64,000 nucleotides of DNA from Symbiodinium natans (taxonomy: Eukaryota; Sar; Dinophyceae; Suessiales; Symbiodiniaceae), in contig CAJNDS010001780.1 of assembly GCA_905221605.1 (NCBI GenBank), positions 528,589 to 592,588 on the forward strand, read 5' to 3'. Both the position numbers and the translations under genes were made by a program. Shown here piece after piece: positions 22,095-34,618 of the stretch; within the stretch, counting starts at the first letter, position 1; each line of letters starts with the position of its first letter. Below the pieces are notes generated by a model. The model did not search any database and was not told the origin of the DNA. It saw only the letters and a program-made list of their open reading frames with translations.

Positions 22095-22446
22095 GCCCTA
22101 AACCCTAAACCCTAAACCCTAAACCCTAAACCCTAAACCCCAAACCCCAAACCCTAAACCCTAAACCCTAAACCCTAAACCCTAAACCCTAAACCTAAAC
22201 CCTATGCATTTGTTCATGCCCTTTGGTCTCCGTGCGTATCGAAGGGCGAAGGCTCTAGGATGGCCCGAGCTTGGGATAATAAGGTTAGGAAACCTGAAAC
22301 TCTAGGTCAGAAAAAAAGTAATTAATCCCTATATTGCCCTTAGAAGGGAGAATATATTTCTTACTTTTTTAGGGGGGGGTCTTAAGCAAATAGTAGTAAA
22401 GGCCCTAAACCCCAAGCCCAACTGCATCTCCTTTTGAGGAGAAGCC

Positions 22447-22530
22447 ATGCAGATTTGCAGCCCTGTTGGCCGGGACAATTCAGCTATAGTCTCCTTCGGG
22501 ATTACTTCTTATTCATATAAACCGTTATAA
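22447..22530 (+). CDS. Candidate exon
   Basis: Reads MQICSPVGRDNSAIVSFGIT then SYSYKPL and a stop. Unknown. Confidence 0.3.
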   Translation: MQICSPVGRDNSAIVSFGITSYSYKPL

Positions 22531-22651
22531 ACCCCAAGAGGAATATTAACAATAGCATGTTTACTATGGTTCTAAGGGGGGGGTATAGTCAATACTGGTG
22601 CAGAATCTTTGCCCGACTCCGAACTTTCAAACCGCCAAAGCCGAAAGCCCT

Positions 22652-22772
22652 CAGCTACTATTTGCTTAAGAACCCCAAAAGAATAAGACAGAAATCCCTA
22701 CTATTTTTCTTGTAAGGAAGAATGTTTTATTTTATTTTTTGTAAGGGTGGTTCTTAGGCAAACAGTCGTCAG
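22652..22772. mobile_element. Introner-like hairpin, family E
   Basis: Left TACTATTTGCTTAAGAACCC pairs with right GGTTCTTAGGCAAACAGT. Another copy is at 33551, and a lone right half (TCTTAAGCAAATAGTAGT) lies at about 22380. Confidence 0.55.
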
Positions 22773-22782
22773 ATCAGTTTGC

Positions 22783-22783
<1 letters not shown>

Positions 22784-22819
<36 letters not shown>
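22784..22819. repeat. Poly-C tract
   Basis: About 35 consecutive C; likely to form structured DNA and to be error-prone in sequencing. Confidence 0.85.
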
Positions 22820-22821
<2 letters not shown>

Positions 22822-22945
22822 CCCAGTCTATGTGGCGCTGTACTGTTGCCTTAGATCCTGTGCATCACAGGCGGGCCTTTTAGCAATGCAGCCAAGGATG
22901 CTAGATCCCAAGTTACCCAACACAGGGCTTAGAAGGGGGGTTGCA
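22820..22945 (+). CDS. Candidate exon
   Basis: Reads GPVYVALYCCLRSCASQAGL then LAMQPRMLDPKLPNTG. Starts at the end of a poly-C tract, so its left boundary is unclear. Confidence 0.3.
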
Positions 22946-23177
22946 AGGGGGGTATAAGGGGGTAGAAGGGGGGTATACGGGGTGTTTAGGGTTTAGGGTT
23001 CGGTGTGTGGGGCTTACAGGGCTTTAGGGCCCTAACCCGAAACCCTAAACCCTAAACCTTATACCCTAAACCCCGAACCGCATACTCCGCATGACGCGGT
23101 GTCCAGGCGCCGGCTGCTTTTTGATCTCTCGGCTCCCCGGTCGCCTTGAGTCACTCCATGAGGCGCGCCAGAGGTTG

Positions 23178-23292
23178 GTAGCCCAGTTTAGGGTTTAGGG
23201 TTTAGGGTTTAGGGATTAGGGTTTCCTTTTTTTTGGTTCAGGTTCCCTCATAAAGTAAGCGACCCCTAAAAACGGGGTACCCTTATTATGAT
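23178..23292. mobile_element. Family A hairpin, degraded
   Basis: Left end GGTAGCCCAG and the interior GTTCCCTCATAAAGTAAGCG / GGGGTACCCTTATTATGAT match family A. Telomeric units interrupt it and the right terminal arm has diverged. Confidence 0.45.
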
Positions 23293-23478
23293 CCAGAGCT
23301 TCGAGGACTTCTGATGGGTTTAGGGCTGGAGGGGTTTGGGGGGAATGTCTGCTGATGGAAAGCAGCTAACTCCGTAATTCTGTAGCCGGCAGTAGCTATG
23401 GAGAGCGCCACCATCAATGGACCCTAAATCCTAAAACCTAATTCCTAAACCCTAATCCCTCATGCCGCGCGATGCCAG

Positions 23479-24500
23479 GAGCTGCTGGGCAGCGCCCGCG
23501 AGTTCTTCGCGCTGCCACTCGCCCAGAAGGCGCAATCCCTGACACGCGATGTTAGCCCAGACCCACAACACCAATGCCCTAAACCCTAAGCCCTGAACCG
23601 TCAACTTAATTAATAAGCTTGGGTGTTCCCCCTTTAGGACCCAGTCCCCATGAAGGACTGTTAGTATAACGGGAGAACACGCCAACCCTAAACCCATAAA
23701 TCCCAAATCGGATTTCGGAGTTCAGGGTTTAGGGTTTAGGGTTTAGGGTTTAGGGGATGCCGCCCCGAATCCTGAAGGCCTGGCTGCCCCAGCCTCTCGC
23801 ATCCCGCAGCTCAGCAATGTGGGCAAATCTCTCCTGGGGCCCGTGATCAGTTGGGGTTTCGGGTTTAGGGTTTAGGGTTTAGGGTTTAGGCTTTAGGGGT
23901 TAGGGGTTAAGGTTTAGGGTTTAGGGTTTAGGGTTTAGGGTTTAGGGTTTAGGGTTTAGGGTTTAGAGATCAGGGCTTAGGGCTTAGGGTTTCGGGTTAG
24001 GGGGCGGGGAGGAGAAGTGACGACGACCCGGACCTACACGATTTTGCGTGTTGAATGTTCAGGGCTTAGGGCACCATGACAGAGCATACTTGGTACCGAC
24101 AAGTCCTTTGCGGGTCCAAGTATCTATGGGAGTCTTTCAAGAATAGTGTCCTAAACAGCCCCAATACAATAAAACGCTAAACTCTACACCCTAAACCCGA
24201 AACCCCTAAACCAGGGTTCGGGGGTTTGAGGACGTGTTGTGGGAATGGGGGGGTACAGCTTCGAACTGTTGGAGTGGTTGGCGGGTGGGGGGTGGGGGGG
24301 GGGGGGGGGGGGGGGGGGGTTTGGGGTGGAGGGGTTTTGCCAAAGGAGCCCCTACCCCCTGTGCTGAACCGCCTATGGTCGATGCGGTCCTCCATGAAAA
24401 AATTGTGCACCCCCCCCCACCCCCCCGCACCCCCCACCCCCCCCCCACCCCCCCCCCCCCCACCCCCCCCCACCCCCCCACCCCCACCCCACCCCTCCCC

Positions 24501-24540
<40 letters not shown>

Positions 24541-27500
24541 GGTTTTAAGGTTTTTGGGGGTTCCCTCCCCCAAAACCATCCAACACGCCGCCAGGGTCGA
24601 CTAAACCCTGAGCCCTAAACCCTGAACCCTAACCCCTAAACCCCTAAACCCTAAACCCTCCGTCTTGGTCATGCATCAGACTCCTCCAATTGCGAGGAGC
24701 TGCTGGACTACCATCTCTCCCCAGAGTTTCGGGGCTTCATGCGCCAGGCGCGTGGCTGTCGGGGTTGCCTGCCTCTTGTTTTCCCTATCACAAGCTTACC
24801 GTGCAGAAATATACATACGTAATCGTACATGTACATATGTGTGCATATACATACATATGCACACACTTTTCTTTGGGTCATTATCGTCTACAGGCTGTTG
24901 TGCGTTTCAGGGTTTCGCTCGCAAGCGTGGTGGGTTTTTAGGGGTGCTTTCTAGGGTTTAGGAATTAGGGCTTAGGGTTCAGGGCTTAGGGCTCAGGGCT
25001 TAGGGCTTAGTACTGAACCCTTAACATGCACTTGCGGGTGGGAGGCTTGATGTCTGGGGCGACGAAGAGACCAGGTCCCAGCCTGAAGAGCTCAGAGTTT
25101 AGAAGGGCTTGATGTTTAGGACCCTCAGCCCCAAACCTGATAAGCTATGTATATATATATGTATGTATATGTATATGTAGATGTATATGTATACATATAG
25201 TAAACATAGAGATAGGTTCCTGCATACATAGGCATACTCTCTCGATGTGCATGTAATGTAATGTAATGTAATGTAATGTACTGTAATGTAACGTAATGTA
25301 ATGTAATGTAATGTAATGTAATGTAATGTAATGTAATGTATGTATATGTGTATACATATACCTATATGTGTATATATATATGTTTGTTTATTCATTCATT
25401 CTCTATCAGTTTCAAGACGCATATATACATACATATCTGCGAAAGCGCGAACTGGGATCAAGCCTTTTGAAGGCTTTTGCTGGCTCTTGGGGGCCTTCCC
25501 CCTGTAAGCCTTCCCCGCGTAAGGGGCCCGTCAGGGGCCCGCAAGGGGCCTCCCCCCGTAAGGGGCCTCCCCCCGTAAGGGGGCCTCCCGCCCGTAAGGG
25601 AGCCTCCGGCCTGTAAGGGGAGGCCCACCCGTAGCTTTCCTCGCCTTTCTGGGGCAAAATGGAGGGGTGCCAAAAACCATCGATCTCAATACTAAAAAAT
25701 GGTGATTTTTAACTGCGGGTACGGGCTCCCCCTTTTTAAGGGTTTTTTTTTCAAGCCTTTCAAGCACCCGGCGCCATCCCAAAGTGTGTTAAGCCTCTGA
25801 TGCCCTTGGGGGAACACAAGCCCTAAACCCTAAACTCTAAACCCCTAAACCCGAACCCTGGCCCTAAACCCTAGACCCTGAACCCTGAACCCTGAACCCT
25901 AAACCCTAAACCCTAAACCCTAAACCCTAAACCCTAAACCCACCCTGGCCGGTCCACCACGGAAGGGCGCGGAGAACACGGCAGGGAAGGTGGATGAGCC
26001 AGCGTCTTGGTGCCTGAACCCTCAAGGACTGCAAGAAGGGCCCCTTACTATACTAACTATGCCTAAGGGACTTATAACCTAATTTAGAATCCTTATAACC
26101 CAATGTAGGGTCCTTATAGCTCTACTTATAACTAGGGGGGGCGGGCCCTCCTTGTAAGCACAGCCCTCAAGTCGCCAATGCTTAGGGTTTGCATAGGGTT
26201 TGGGGTTGAGGGTTTAGGGTTCATAAACCGTAAATCTCGATTAAGGACTGTTAGTATAGGCGGGAACATCCCAACATCATCCAATGAAGGGCATTGCTAT
26301 TGCCATGCGCCTTCGATTGTTCTTGCCGAAGCCACAGTTCTAAGATGCCATGATGCTAAGTGAACGTCCATCATGAAACCCCACATTGGTTGTTACATTG
26401 AGTTGGCGTTGTTCAAGTGAAGCCCGAAACAGGGTTCAGGGTTGGGATGAGTCAAGGGCCTTGCTAATGAATTCAGGGCTTGTTCCCGTAAGGTTGATCC
26501 AAGCAAGGGCTTCCAATGTACATGGGTACCAGCGCACCTTGCTTAACATTACAACCGCCTTCATAGGAATATGGTCGCACTAGGAACCTACTTATTGTTG
26601 TATCAAGAAGCGCGGTGGCAGGGATCGCCACAGTTTGCAGGATCCCATCATTAAAGAATTATATATAGACCCTAAACCCTAAACCCTAAACCCTAAACCC
26701 TACACAGTTTGACAATTAATTGCATAGCAGGGAGGGTTCACGCGGGCCAAGGCGGGAGCAGATCGAGTTCGGCCGCGAGGCCAGGACCCGGGCTTTGGAG
26801 TACTATACTTTAATACATTTTCTTTGGATTTGGGTTCCCATTTTATAGCTACTTATACCTACAAAGTATATACTTTTATCCTGGGTCTACTCCAGAGGTA
26901 GGGACATACAACGCGCCCCGACATGGCAGCTGATTAGCTCAAGGGAGTAAGACTCACACCCCTAAGGTTGTACCCCTAAAGGTTCCCCTGAATATACCCC
27001 GAATATGGCCCTTTTATATTCTTTTGGGGATCTTCTGGGTTCAAGGGAGTAAGACTCGTAATTATCAGGTTGTACTTTGGGTCTTAGTTCCGGGAAGGTT
27101 GCAGGACCCAAGAGCCTCAGGCTCTCTGAACCCCGCTCGCAAGAACCCTAAACCCTAAACCCTAAACCCTAAACCCTAAAGCTCATGGCTGCAGGAGCCA
27201 CGGCCGCCCCGAAGTTCGGAGGCCTGGCTTTGTTGGGCGTCATGTGGGGGGGGGGGGATAAGGGGGGGGGGGGGGGTTTGGGTTTGGGGTTTAGGGTTTG
27301 GGGTTTGGGGTTAAGGGTTCAGGGGTTGTCAAGGTAGGGTTTGCAGGTAGCCCAAATTCAGCCCGAATACGCCTGAATTGCGGAGTTTACTTGGCACATG
27401 TCATAATATGCCAAAAGCCGAGGAGCAGACCATTCGTTTAGTTACTCTGTGAGGCACCTTCCTTCACTGACGGATGCCTTGCTCACCTCCCGCCCCTGCT

Positions 27501-30500
27501 CAAGGTTCCCCACAGTGACAGTTGATTGTGTTCCGCCTAGGGGGTGGTGGGGGGCGGGGAGAAGGGGCGTCCGGGTTGGGGGTTTGGGGGTTTTAGGGGT
27601 TTGGAGCTTGGGATTAAGGATTCGGACTGTGAGGGCTCCAGGTTCGGCAGGAGGTTTTCGTGGCCTGAGGAGTTGGATCTGACCCTTCGCCCGCATTTTG
27701 TCTCGTTCATGGTCGCCCGCCCACATTCCCCCTCCCCCCCCCCCAACCCCCACCACCCCCTGCTATACCACTAATTCTGGAAAAAAACAGAGTCATGATT
27801 GTACGATATACCCTTTGGTTCAAAAAACGGTTCTGTATGACTCACAGGGAATAAGCGTAATGCTTCTTGGTGTTTAGAGGTTCCAACCCTTGCTTCAGGA
27901 GCCGTTTACCCTCTACAATCGCTTGAGAGGCCTCCGAGGGATTCAGCGTCTGCTGACAGGGCTCAGGGTTTAGGGTGTAGGGTGTATCATAGTTCGGAAA
28001 ACCCCCCCCCCCCCCAACAACCCCCCCCCCCAAACTTGGGAAATGCATGGTTTTATTAGCTTGCTATTAGACCGCTAATAGCTGCTGTTAGTCAGGGACC
28101 ATGTCGCCGCTATTAGCTGCTATTAGCTGTCTAGATGAGAGAGCCGATGCTGCTGAACGCTATTAGCCAGCTATTAGTCTCCCCTCCTTATTGCTGCTGA
28201 TGTCAGCTCGAGCTGGAACATGTCTGCTCCCAAGCCCTCCAGCAGCTTTCCGCTGAAAGATGTCTGAGGCTTGACTGAATGGTTTTACGAGAGTCCATGT
28301 TCAGATTGATTCTGTCGTGCCCGAAAAGACATGACAGAGCATGGCCCGTTGCTTAGGTGTCGTAGCTGAGATCACAGTATGGCTGCCAGCAGATCATCGC
28401 AAAGCAAGCACGCCTTGTCATTGGGCGGGCTATGAAGTGTTTGGCAAGCTTGTGCGCACGAATGACGCAGATGTCGTTCGGAGCCGCTTTGCTGCCGCAA
28501 TCGGGAGTATTACAGATTGGCACCGAAAACTTTGGCCAGGAGTGTAGGGTTTAGGGTTTGCAAAAATTCTGGTTTCAGTAGTTTTGAGGCTTGGTGGGGC
28601 GGGCAGCAGAGTGCGGGGTGGGGGTGGGGGGGGAGGGGGCGTAACTTTCCTGGCGGATGAGACGGAACAAATTCGGATTGTCGAGGTTCATAGGACCATG
28701 CAACGTTGTAAGAACAGGGCTTTGTTGAAGAACGGGCTTGAGGATTGTCTTTGTAAACCCTAGACCCTTAACCCTAGACCCTAGACCCTAGACCCCAAAC
28801 CCCAAACCCCAAACCCTAAACCCTTAACCCTAAACCCTAAACCCTTAACCCTTTAACCCGTTAAACCCTAAACCCTAAACCCCCGAATCAAAGTCCAAGC
28901 TGCAACTCTGGAAGCTCGAGTTCTCTCCCCCTAGGGAATCTTGAGCTGCAACCCTAAACCCTAAACCTTTAACCCCTAAACCCCCAAACCTGAACCCTCA
29001 ATCCCTAAACCCCAAGCCCGAACTCCTGAGGACCTTTACCCTAAACCCTGAAGCCCGTTTTAAATTTTTCTAAACCCTAGACTTCCCGCCCCCCAAACCT
29101 CACCATGAATCCTACCTCCACATTTCCAGGTATCTTACGTGATCCCGAAGCCCCAAACCCTAGCTGAAGCCTAAACCCAACACCCTATACACCCCTATAC
29201 ACCCCTAGACCCCTACAAGGAGGGGCCCCCTAGTTATCAGTCTAAATTGGGTTATAAGGATCCTAAATTAGGTTATAAGGCCCCTAACTATAGTTAGTAT
29301 ACTAAGGGGCCCCCTTCTTGTAAACTCTAAGCCCCGTTTAAGTCCCAAACCTAGACCCCCACCCCTAAACTCTAAGCCCCAAACTGCATGGCAGGACCGA
29401 ACCTCTGGCCGGAGCAGCCAACGACGCTGCGTCCGCTGATTACATCCTGGCCGCGGCCCCGATTGTTGGTTTAGGGTTCAGGGTTCCGGGTTTAGGGTTC
29501 AGGGTTTAGGGTTTAGGGTTTAGGGTGTGTTGGTGGGGGCATTTGGCTTTAAGGGTTTTGGGGGTTTAAGGGATTACAGGTGGTGTAGGGGTTGCAGGGG
29601 GTTAGGCAGACCCTAAACCCTAAATCTGCCTGAAACCCCAAACCCTAAATAAGCCCGAAACACCAAACCCTAAACACTAAGCCTTAAACCCTAAATCCCA
29701 AACCCCAAACCCCAAACCCTAAATTAAACCCTAAACCCTAAGCGCCAAACCCTTGTATGAAGCCGTCTTCTCCCAGGCTGGGTGAGATGGAGGACACTGG
29801 GTGGTGGGGGGGGGTTTGGTTGGAGATTTGGTCCAAAGCAAGGTTTGAGGTTTAGGGCTTGCGGGTTTAGGGTTTGATGGTTTAGGGTTTGAGGGGTTAG
29901 GTTTTAGGGTTTGAGGTTTGAGGGTGGTTTAGGGCTTAGGGTTTAGGATGTGAGGGTTTAGGGTTTGAAGGTTTAGAGGTGTTGTGGTTTTAGGGGCTTG
30001 GGGGGTTCGGCGTTTTGTTTAGGAATCGGGTTTGGGATGTTCCCCCTTACACTAACATAACAGCGCTTTATAGAGACATCGTACCCCCCCATTATACTCC
30101 CTATTCAGGACTGTTAGTATAAGGGGCAACATCCCAACATCGGGTTTAGGCAGAAGTTTCTGGAGGAGCTTTCGCGACAGCTCACGCGTGCGATCGCTTT
30201 GTCCCTCGGCCGGGCTCTCAGTGGCAACGGGTGGAGTGACCGACTGGCGCTTGCCTAAATGTTGGCTTGGTAGCACAGTGGTACGTACCCCTTTGTTATA
30301 CATTGTTTTTAATTCAAGGTTCCCTTATACAGTAACCACCCAAAAAACGGTGCCCTTATTCTAAGATGGTTACTGGGCTTCCAAGTTAGGGTTTATACCT
30401 CGTTTAAAGATCCTCTAAGGGCCATATTTGGAGTATTGTAAGGGGAACCTCTTAGGGGCGCAACCTTAGGGGTACGAGTCTTAGTCCCTTGATGAAAACC

Positions 30501-33500
30501 CTCACCACCCAAATCCCAAAGCATAAATCAAAACGGGATGTTGTTTTTCTATCCCGCTGATGAGCAATGCCATTGTTGCTCCAAGCTTGTACATTCCTCC
30601 GTTGAACCACGACCCGAGGTCTCTACCACATCTGCGATTTGGTGGGGAAGAACTTACAAGACCAACCGGAATCGGTCAATCAGTTTTCTATGCGATGAGA
30701 CCACTGGCCCCCGAGATGGAGGGACCTTCTGTAGCCTTCAAGCTCACCATCGGCCTTAGGAGCAAAGCCTGCTCGGAAACCTGGGAAGCACTACTGGCCC
30801 ATGGGGAATGCGGCGCTTGCGATCATGTCCACATGAAGCTGAAGTTGCTGAAGCAACCTATCCTGACATATTCCTCGCTATCAATGCTTCGCTGCAGGGT
30901 GTCTTGAAATTCTGAAGCACGCGTATAAAAGGTGACATTCATATGAGTGCACAACCCTGAAGTCCTGAAGCTTTCTAACATGTATATAGACTCTAAGTCT
31001 AGCAGCGTCCTAAATCCTCAAGTTTGCATAAACCCTAACTCCTAAGCCTACAGCGTGTTTCTAAGACCCCCCCCCCCCAACCCTGCCGAACTTGTACAAA
31101 CTCTGAACGCAGACGCAAAAGCTACATAAACCCTAGCCTGAACCCTAGACCCTAGACCCGACCCACAAAAACACCTTCAGCAACACACAAAAAAGAAGGT
31201 CTGGACGCGAATGCCTTGGACAGCCAGTTCCGCGAGCCGCATGTACAGGCGGAGTAGTTCGTCGAGTGCCTAGGATTAAGGGGTTTAGGGCTTAGGGCTA
31301 GGGTTTAGGATTTGGGGTTAGGGTTTAGGGGTTAGGCTTTAGGTGTTTCCCAACAGTAGGGCCCAGATCGTACACCCTTTATTTCTGCGGGGCGGGGGGG
31401 GGGGGGAGGGGCTCTTCAAGCAGTACTGTATGTTAAGGAATTGAGGAACGGAAGGCCCTAAACCACCCTTCGTTTAGAAGTGGCCTTATAGGGCTCGATT
31501 TTTTTTTCAGGCGCATGAGGTCTTCAAAAGGTAACAGGGCGAAAAGGTGTCAGTAGGGAAGCTTGACATCCAAACCCCTAACCCCTGAGCTTTTTGCTGT
31601 TTCTTTTGGTTTTAGTGGTTTGGGTTAACCCCTGAACTTTTTGCCATTTTGGGTTTCTTTTTGGGGTTTTGGGTTTTAGGGTTTGGGGGGTTTCAGCAAT
31701 TCGGAGCGAGATGCGAACTTCTTCCTCACTCCACAATATCCGGTGGCGGAGTTCGAAGGCTTCAGGGAGCCGGTTGTTGGAATTGGAGTTGCTTCGGCTA
31801 CTGCGCTCTTGGTTCACATTGCTATTTGTGCTGGACCACCTCCGAACGCGATGCTGGTCTCGCAGCCTGATGGGCTGGATGCGGGCTGCGACCCGACTGG
31901 ATCGTGCCGGCGCAGTTGCGCTTGAACGCTGGCAACTTCGGGCTATGCCGCAGGGATTTACTCGTCGCTTTGGGGCCCACGGGTTAGGATTCTCCGGAAT
32001 TGTCCCCCCCCCACCGGACGCACAAATAGGGTTCCTATCTGCCTACGACACGGTGTTCAGGGTCTAAGGTAGTTACAACCTAAACATTAAAACCCTAAAC
32101 CCCTAAACCCGAAGCTCTAAGCCATACCTTATAGAATTTCTTGGACACCCCTAAACCCTAAACCCTAAACTCCCTTTCGCACCCAAAGGTTCACCTTGTG
32201 TTCTTTTAGAGTTCTCAGGCAGTGAGGATGGACTGGCGCTTGAGGATCCAAGCTTGGAGGGGGTGGGGTTAGGGTTTAGGGGTTTGGGGTTTAGGGTTTA
32301 TTAGGGTTTAGGTGTTTTTGGGCGTTTTAGGGGGGCCTTCAGCCTAGGGTATCACGTGCTTTTCGGGTTTGGGGCTAGAGGGTTTTTAGGCCTTTAGCGT
32401 TAGCCGAGCCCCAGTAACCAGGCAAAGTTGGTTCACTATCCGACAGCGGCCAAAGACGCGGAAGGCCTCAAATGCGGGGGCTGCGAGGCTTACAGGGCTT
32501 AGGGTTTGCTTGGAGGTTCATGGTACTTATTCACCAATTACAACTGTAACTTTGACCATCTTAGGGCACTTAAGGGGGTTAGAAGTGGGCTATAAGTACA
32601 GTCATATGTTTTTTCTGAATAAGTACCATGAACCCCCAAGTGTGGCTCAGGCGTGTAATAGTCCCGTACCTTTGGCGGCACCTAACAGCCCTATAGAAGT
32701 TTTACTGCAAGTGGTCACCATGCCCAGATGAATCCCCAAAACTTTTTGTGACAACTTCAACTAAAAAAGCAGACTCGCTTCATTATTCACTTTCACCGTG
32801 CCCGCCTGTCCAAAGCCGAAACTCCCCTCCCCCCACCGCTCCACAAGCCCCTCCACACCCGCCCCTAAACCCGAAACCCTAAACCTGAACCCCTAAACCG
32901 CGCCAACCCTGCAACCCCAAAACCTAACAACCCTGAAGCCCTAAACCCTGAACCCTGAAACCCTGAAACCCTAAAACCCTAAACCCCTAAACCCCTAAAC
33001 CCTAAACCCTAAACCCCTAAACCCCTAAACCCTAAACCCTAAACCCCCTTTTTTAGAGGTGAGCATCTGGGCGTGGGCCCCCACAGCGACTCGGGATTCC
33101 TCACGCTACTGCTGCAGGTCGGTTTCCTTAGGGTTTGGGGGTTTAGGGTTTAGGGTTTAGGGTTTAGGGTTTAGGGTTTAGGGTTTAGGGTTTAGGGTTT
33201 AGGCTTCAGGGTTCAGGGTTCAGGGTTCAGGGTTTAGGGTTTGGGGTTTAGGCTTCAGGGTTTAGGGTTTAGGGATGTTGCCGGGCGTTGTTGGGTGGTG
33301 TATAGAATCCCTAGATGGTCCCTAAACCCCAACCCTAGACTCTAAACCCTAAACCCAAACCCCTAAACCCTAAGCCCTAATTTGAACCTTCTCGGGCAAC
33401 ACGCTTTGTTCACGTGATTATATACGTCCTTGATCAACATCCCCGGAGCTCCCACTTGGAAAAAACCAAACTTACCTCTGTGTAGATCCTAATAAAGGCT

Positions 33501-34551
33501 TTAGAGGAGCAACCTGTGTTCTTTACCGTGGTTTTTGGAGCTCCGAAGCTTAGCTCCTATTTGCTTAAGAACAACCCCAAAAACACAAAATTTGCTTCCT
33601 TACTTGGCCATTCCAGGGATTATTGTCTGCTTTTTTTGTGGGGGTGGGGGGTTCTTTTAGCAAATAGTACCCTAAGGGTCCATGTACCTACATAGTACAT
33701 ACTAGGGCCCTAACGCTACTATATTGGAACGCCTTTAAGGCCCAAGTATAATATATAGGTACATGGACCTTGAGGGGTAGCTGAGAAGGACTCCCTAAAC
33801 CCGAAACCCGAAACTCGAAACCCGAAACCCTAAACCCTAAACCCTAAATCCTAAACCCTAAACCCTAAACCCTAACCCTAATTCTTTAAGCAAAAAGCAG
33901 TTAAGCAAGGACTCCAGCGGCGGCCTCGACTTCTTAGATGCAAGCGGAGGCGCCCATACTAAGGGACCATGTAACTACACTACTGTAAGAGTTCAAGCGT
34001 GTAGGGTTGGCTTCAGGGCTTATGGCTTCGGATTCCTCAGGCTCTCCCTTTTCTATGTTACCCCCCCCCCCCCCCATATCTGAAATATTTAGGTTGCGCC
34101 CCCCCCCCCCCCCCCAAAACAAAAAAAAAAAAAACTAGCCATGATAGACACACCGAAATCAGGCAGTACTCCGTGGACTTTTTCTGTGAGGGTTCAGGTG
34201 ATATGGGGAATAAGTAGGATCTACCTGGACCCCCAAAGCATGTAAGCAAATATTGCCCCAAACCCAAACAAGGACCATGATGTTGCATACTTTGGTAGCC
34301 TGTTGTCACGGGCTACACACACCCCCTTGTGTTGGTACCCTTTTGTCCATTTTGGATGTTGGCCGCCTAAACAAGAGTCCTTAACCACCACCAAAATTAA
34401 CAAGGGTGCCCTTATTGTAATTTGGTTATTGGGACTTTTCTGGGCGCTACAGAGCCTCTTGGCGCTATTGAGCCTTTCTTATGGGTTTGAAGGCTTCGGG
34501 TTCAGGGTTTTTTCGGTGTCCTAGGAAACCCCAAACCCCAAACCCTAAACC

Positions 34552-34618
<67 letters not shown>

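Noticed and set aside
24177-24618. Overlapping Pro-rich and Gly-rich ORFs on both strands
   Set aside because: They are translations of poly-C/poly-G tracts and have no complex sequence outside them.
25250-25345. CRISPR-like regular repeats
   Set aside because: Units are contiguous 5-mers without unique spacers.
25099-25395. Minus-strand ORF reading HYITLHYITLHYI
   Set aside because: It is the AATGT pentanucleotide microsatellite.
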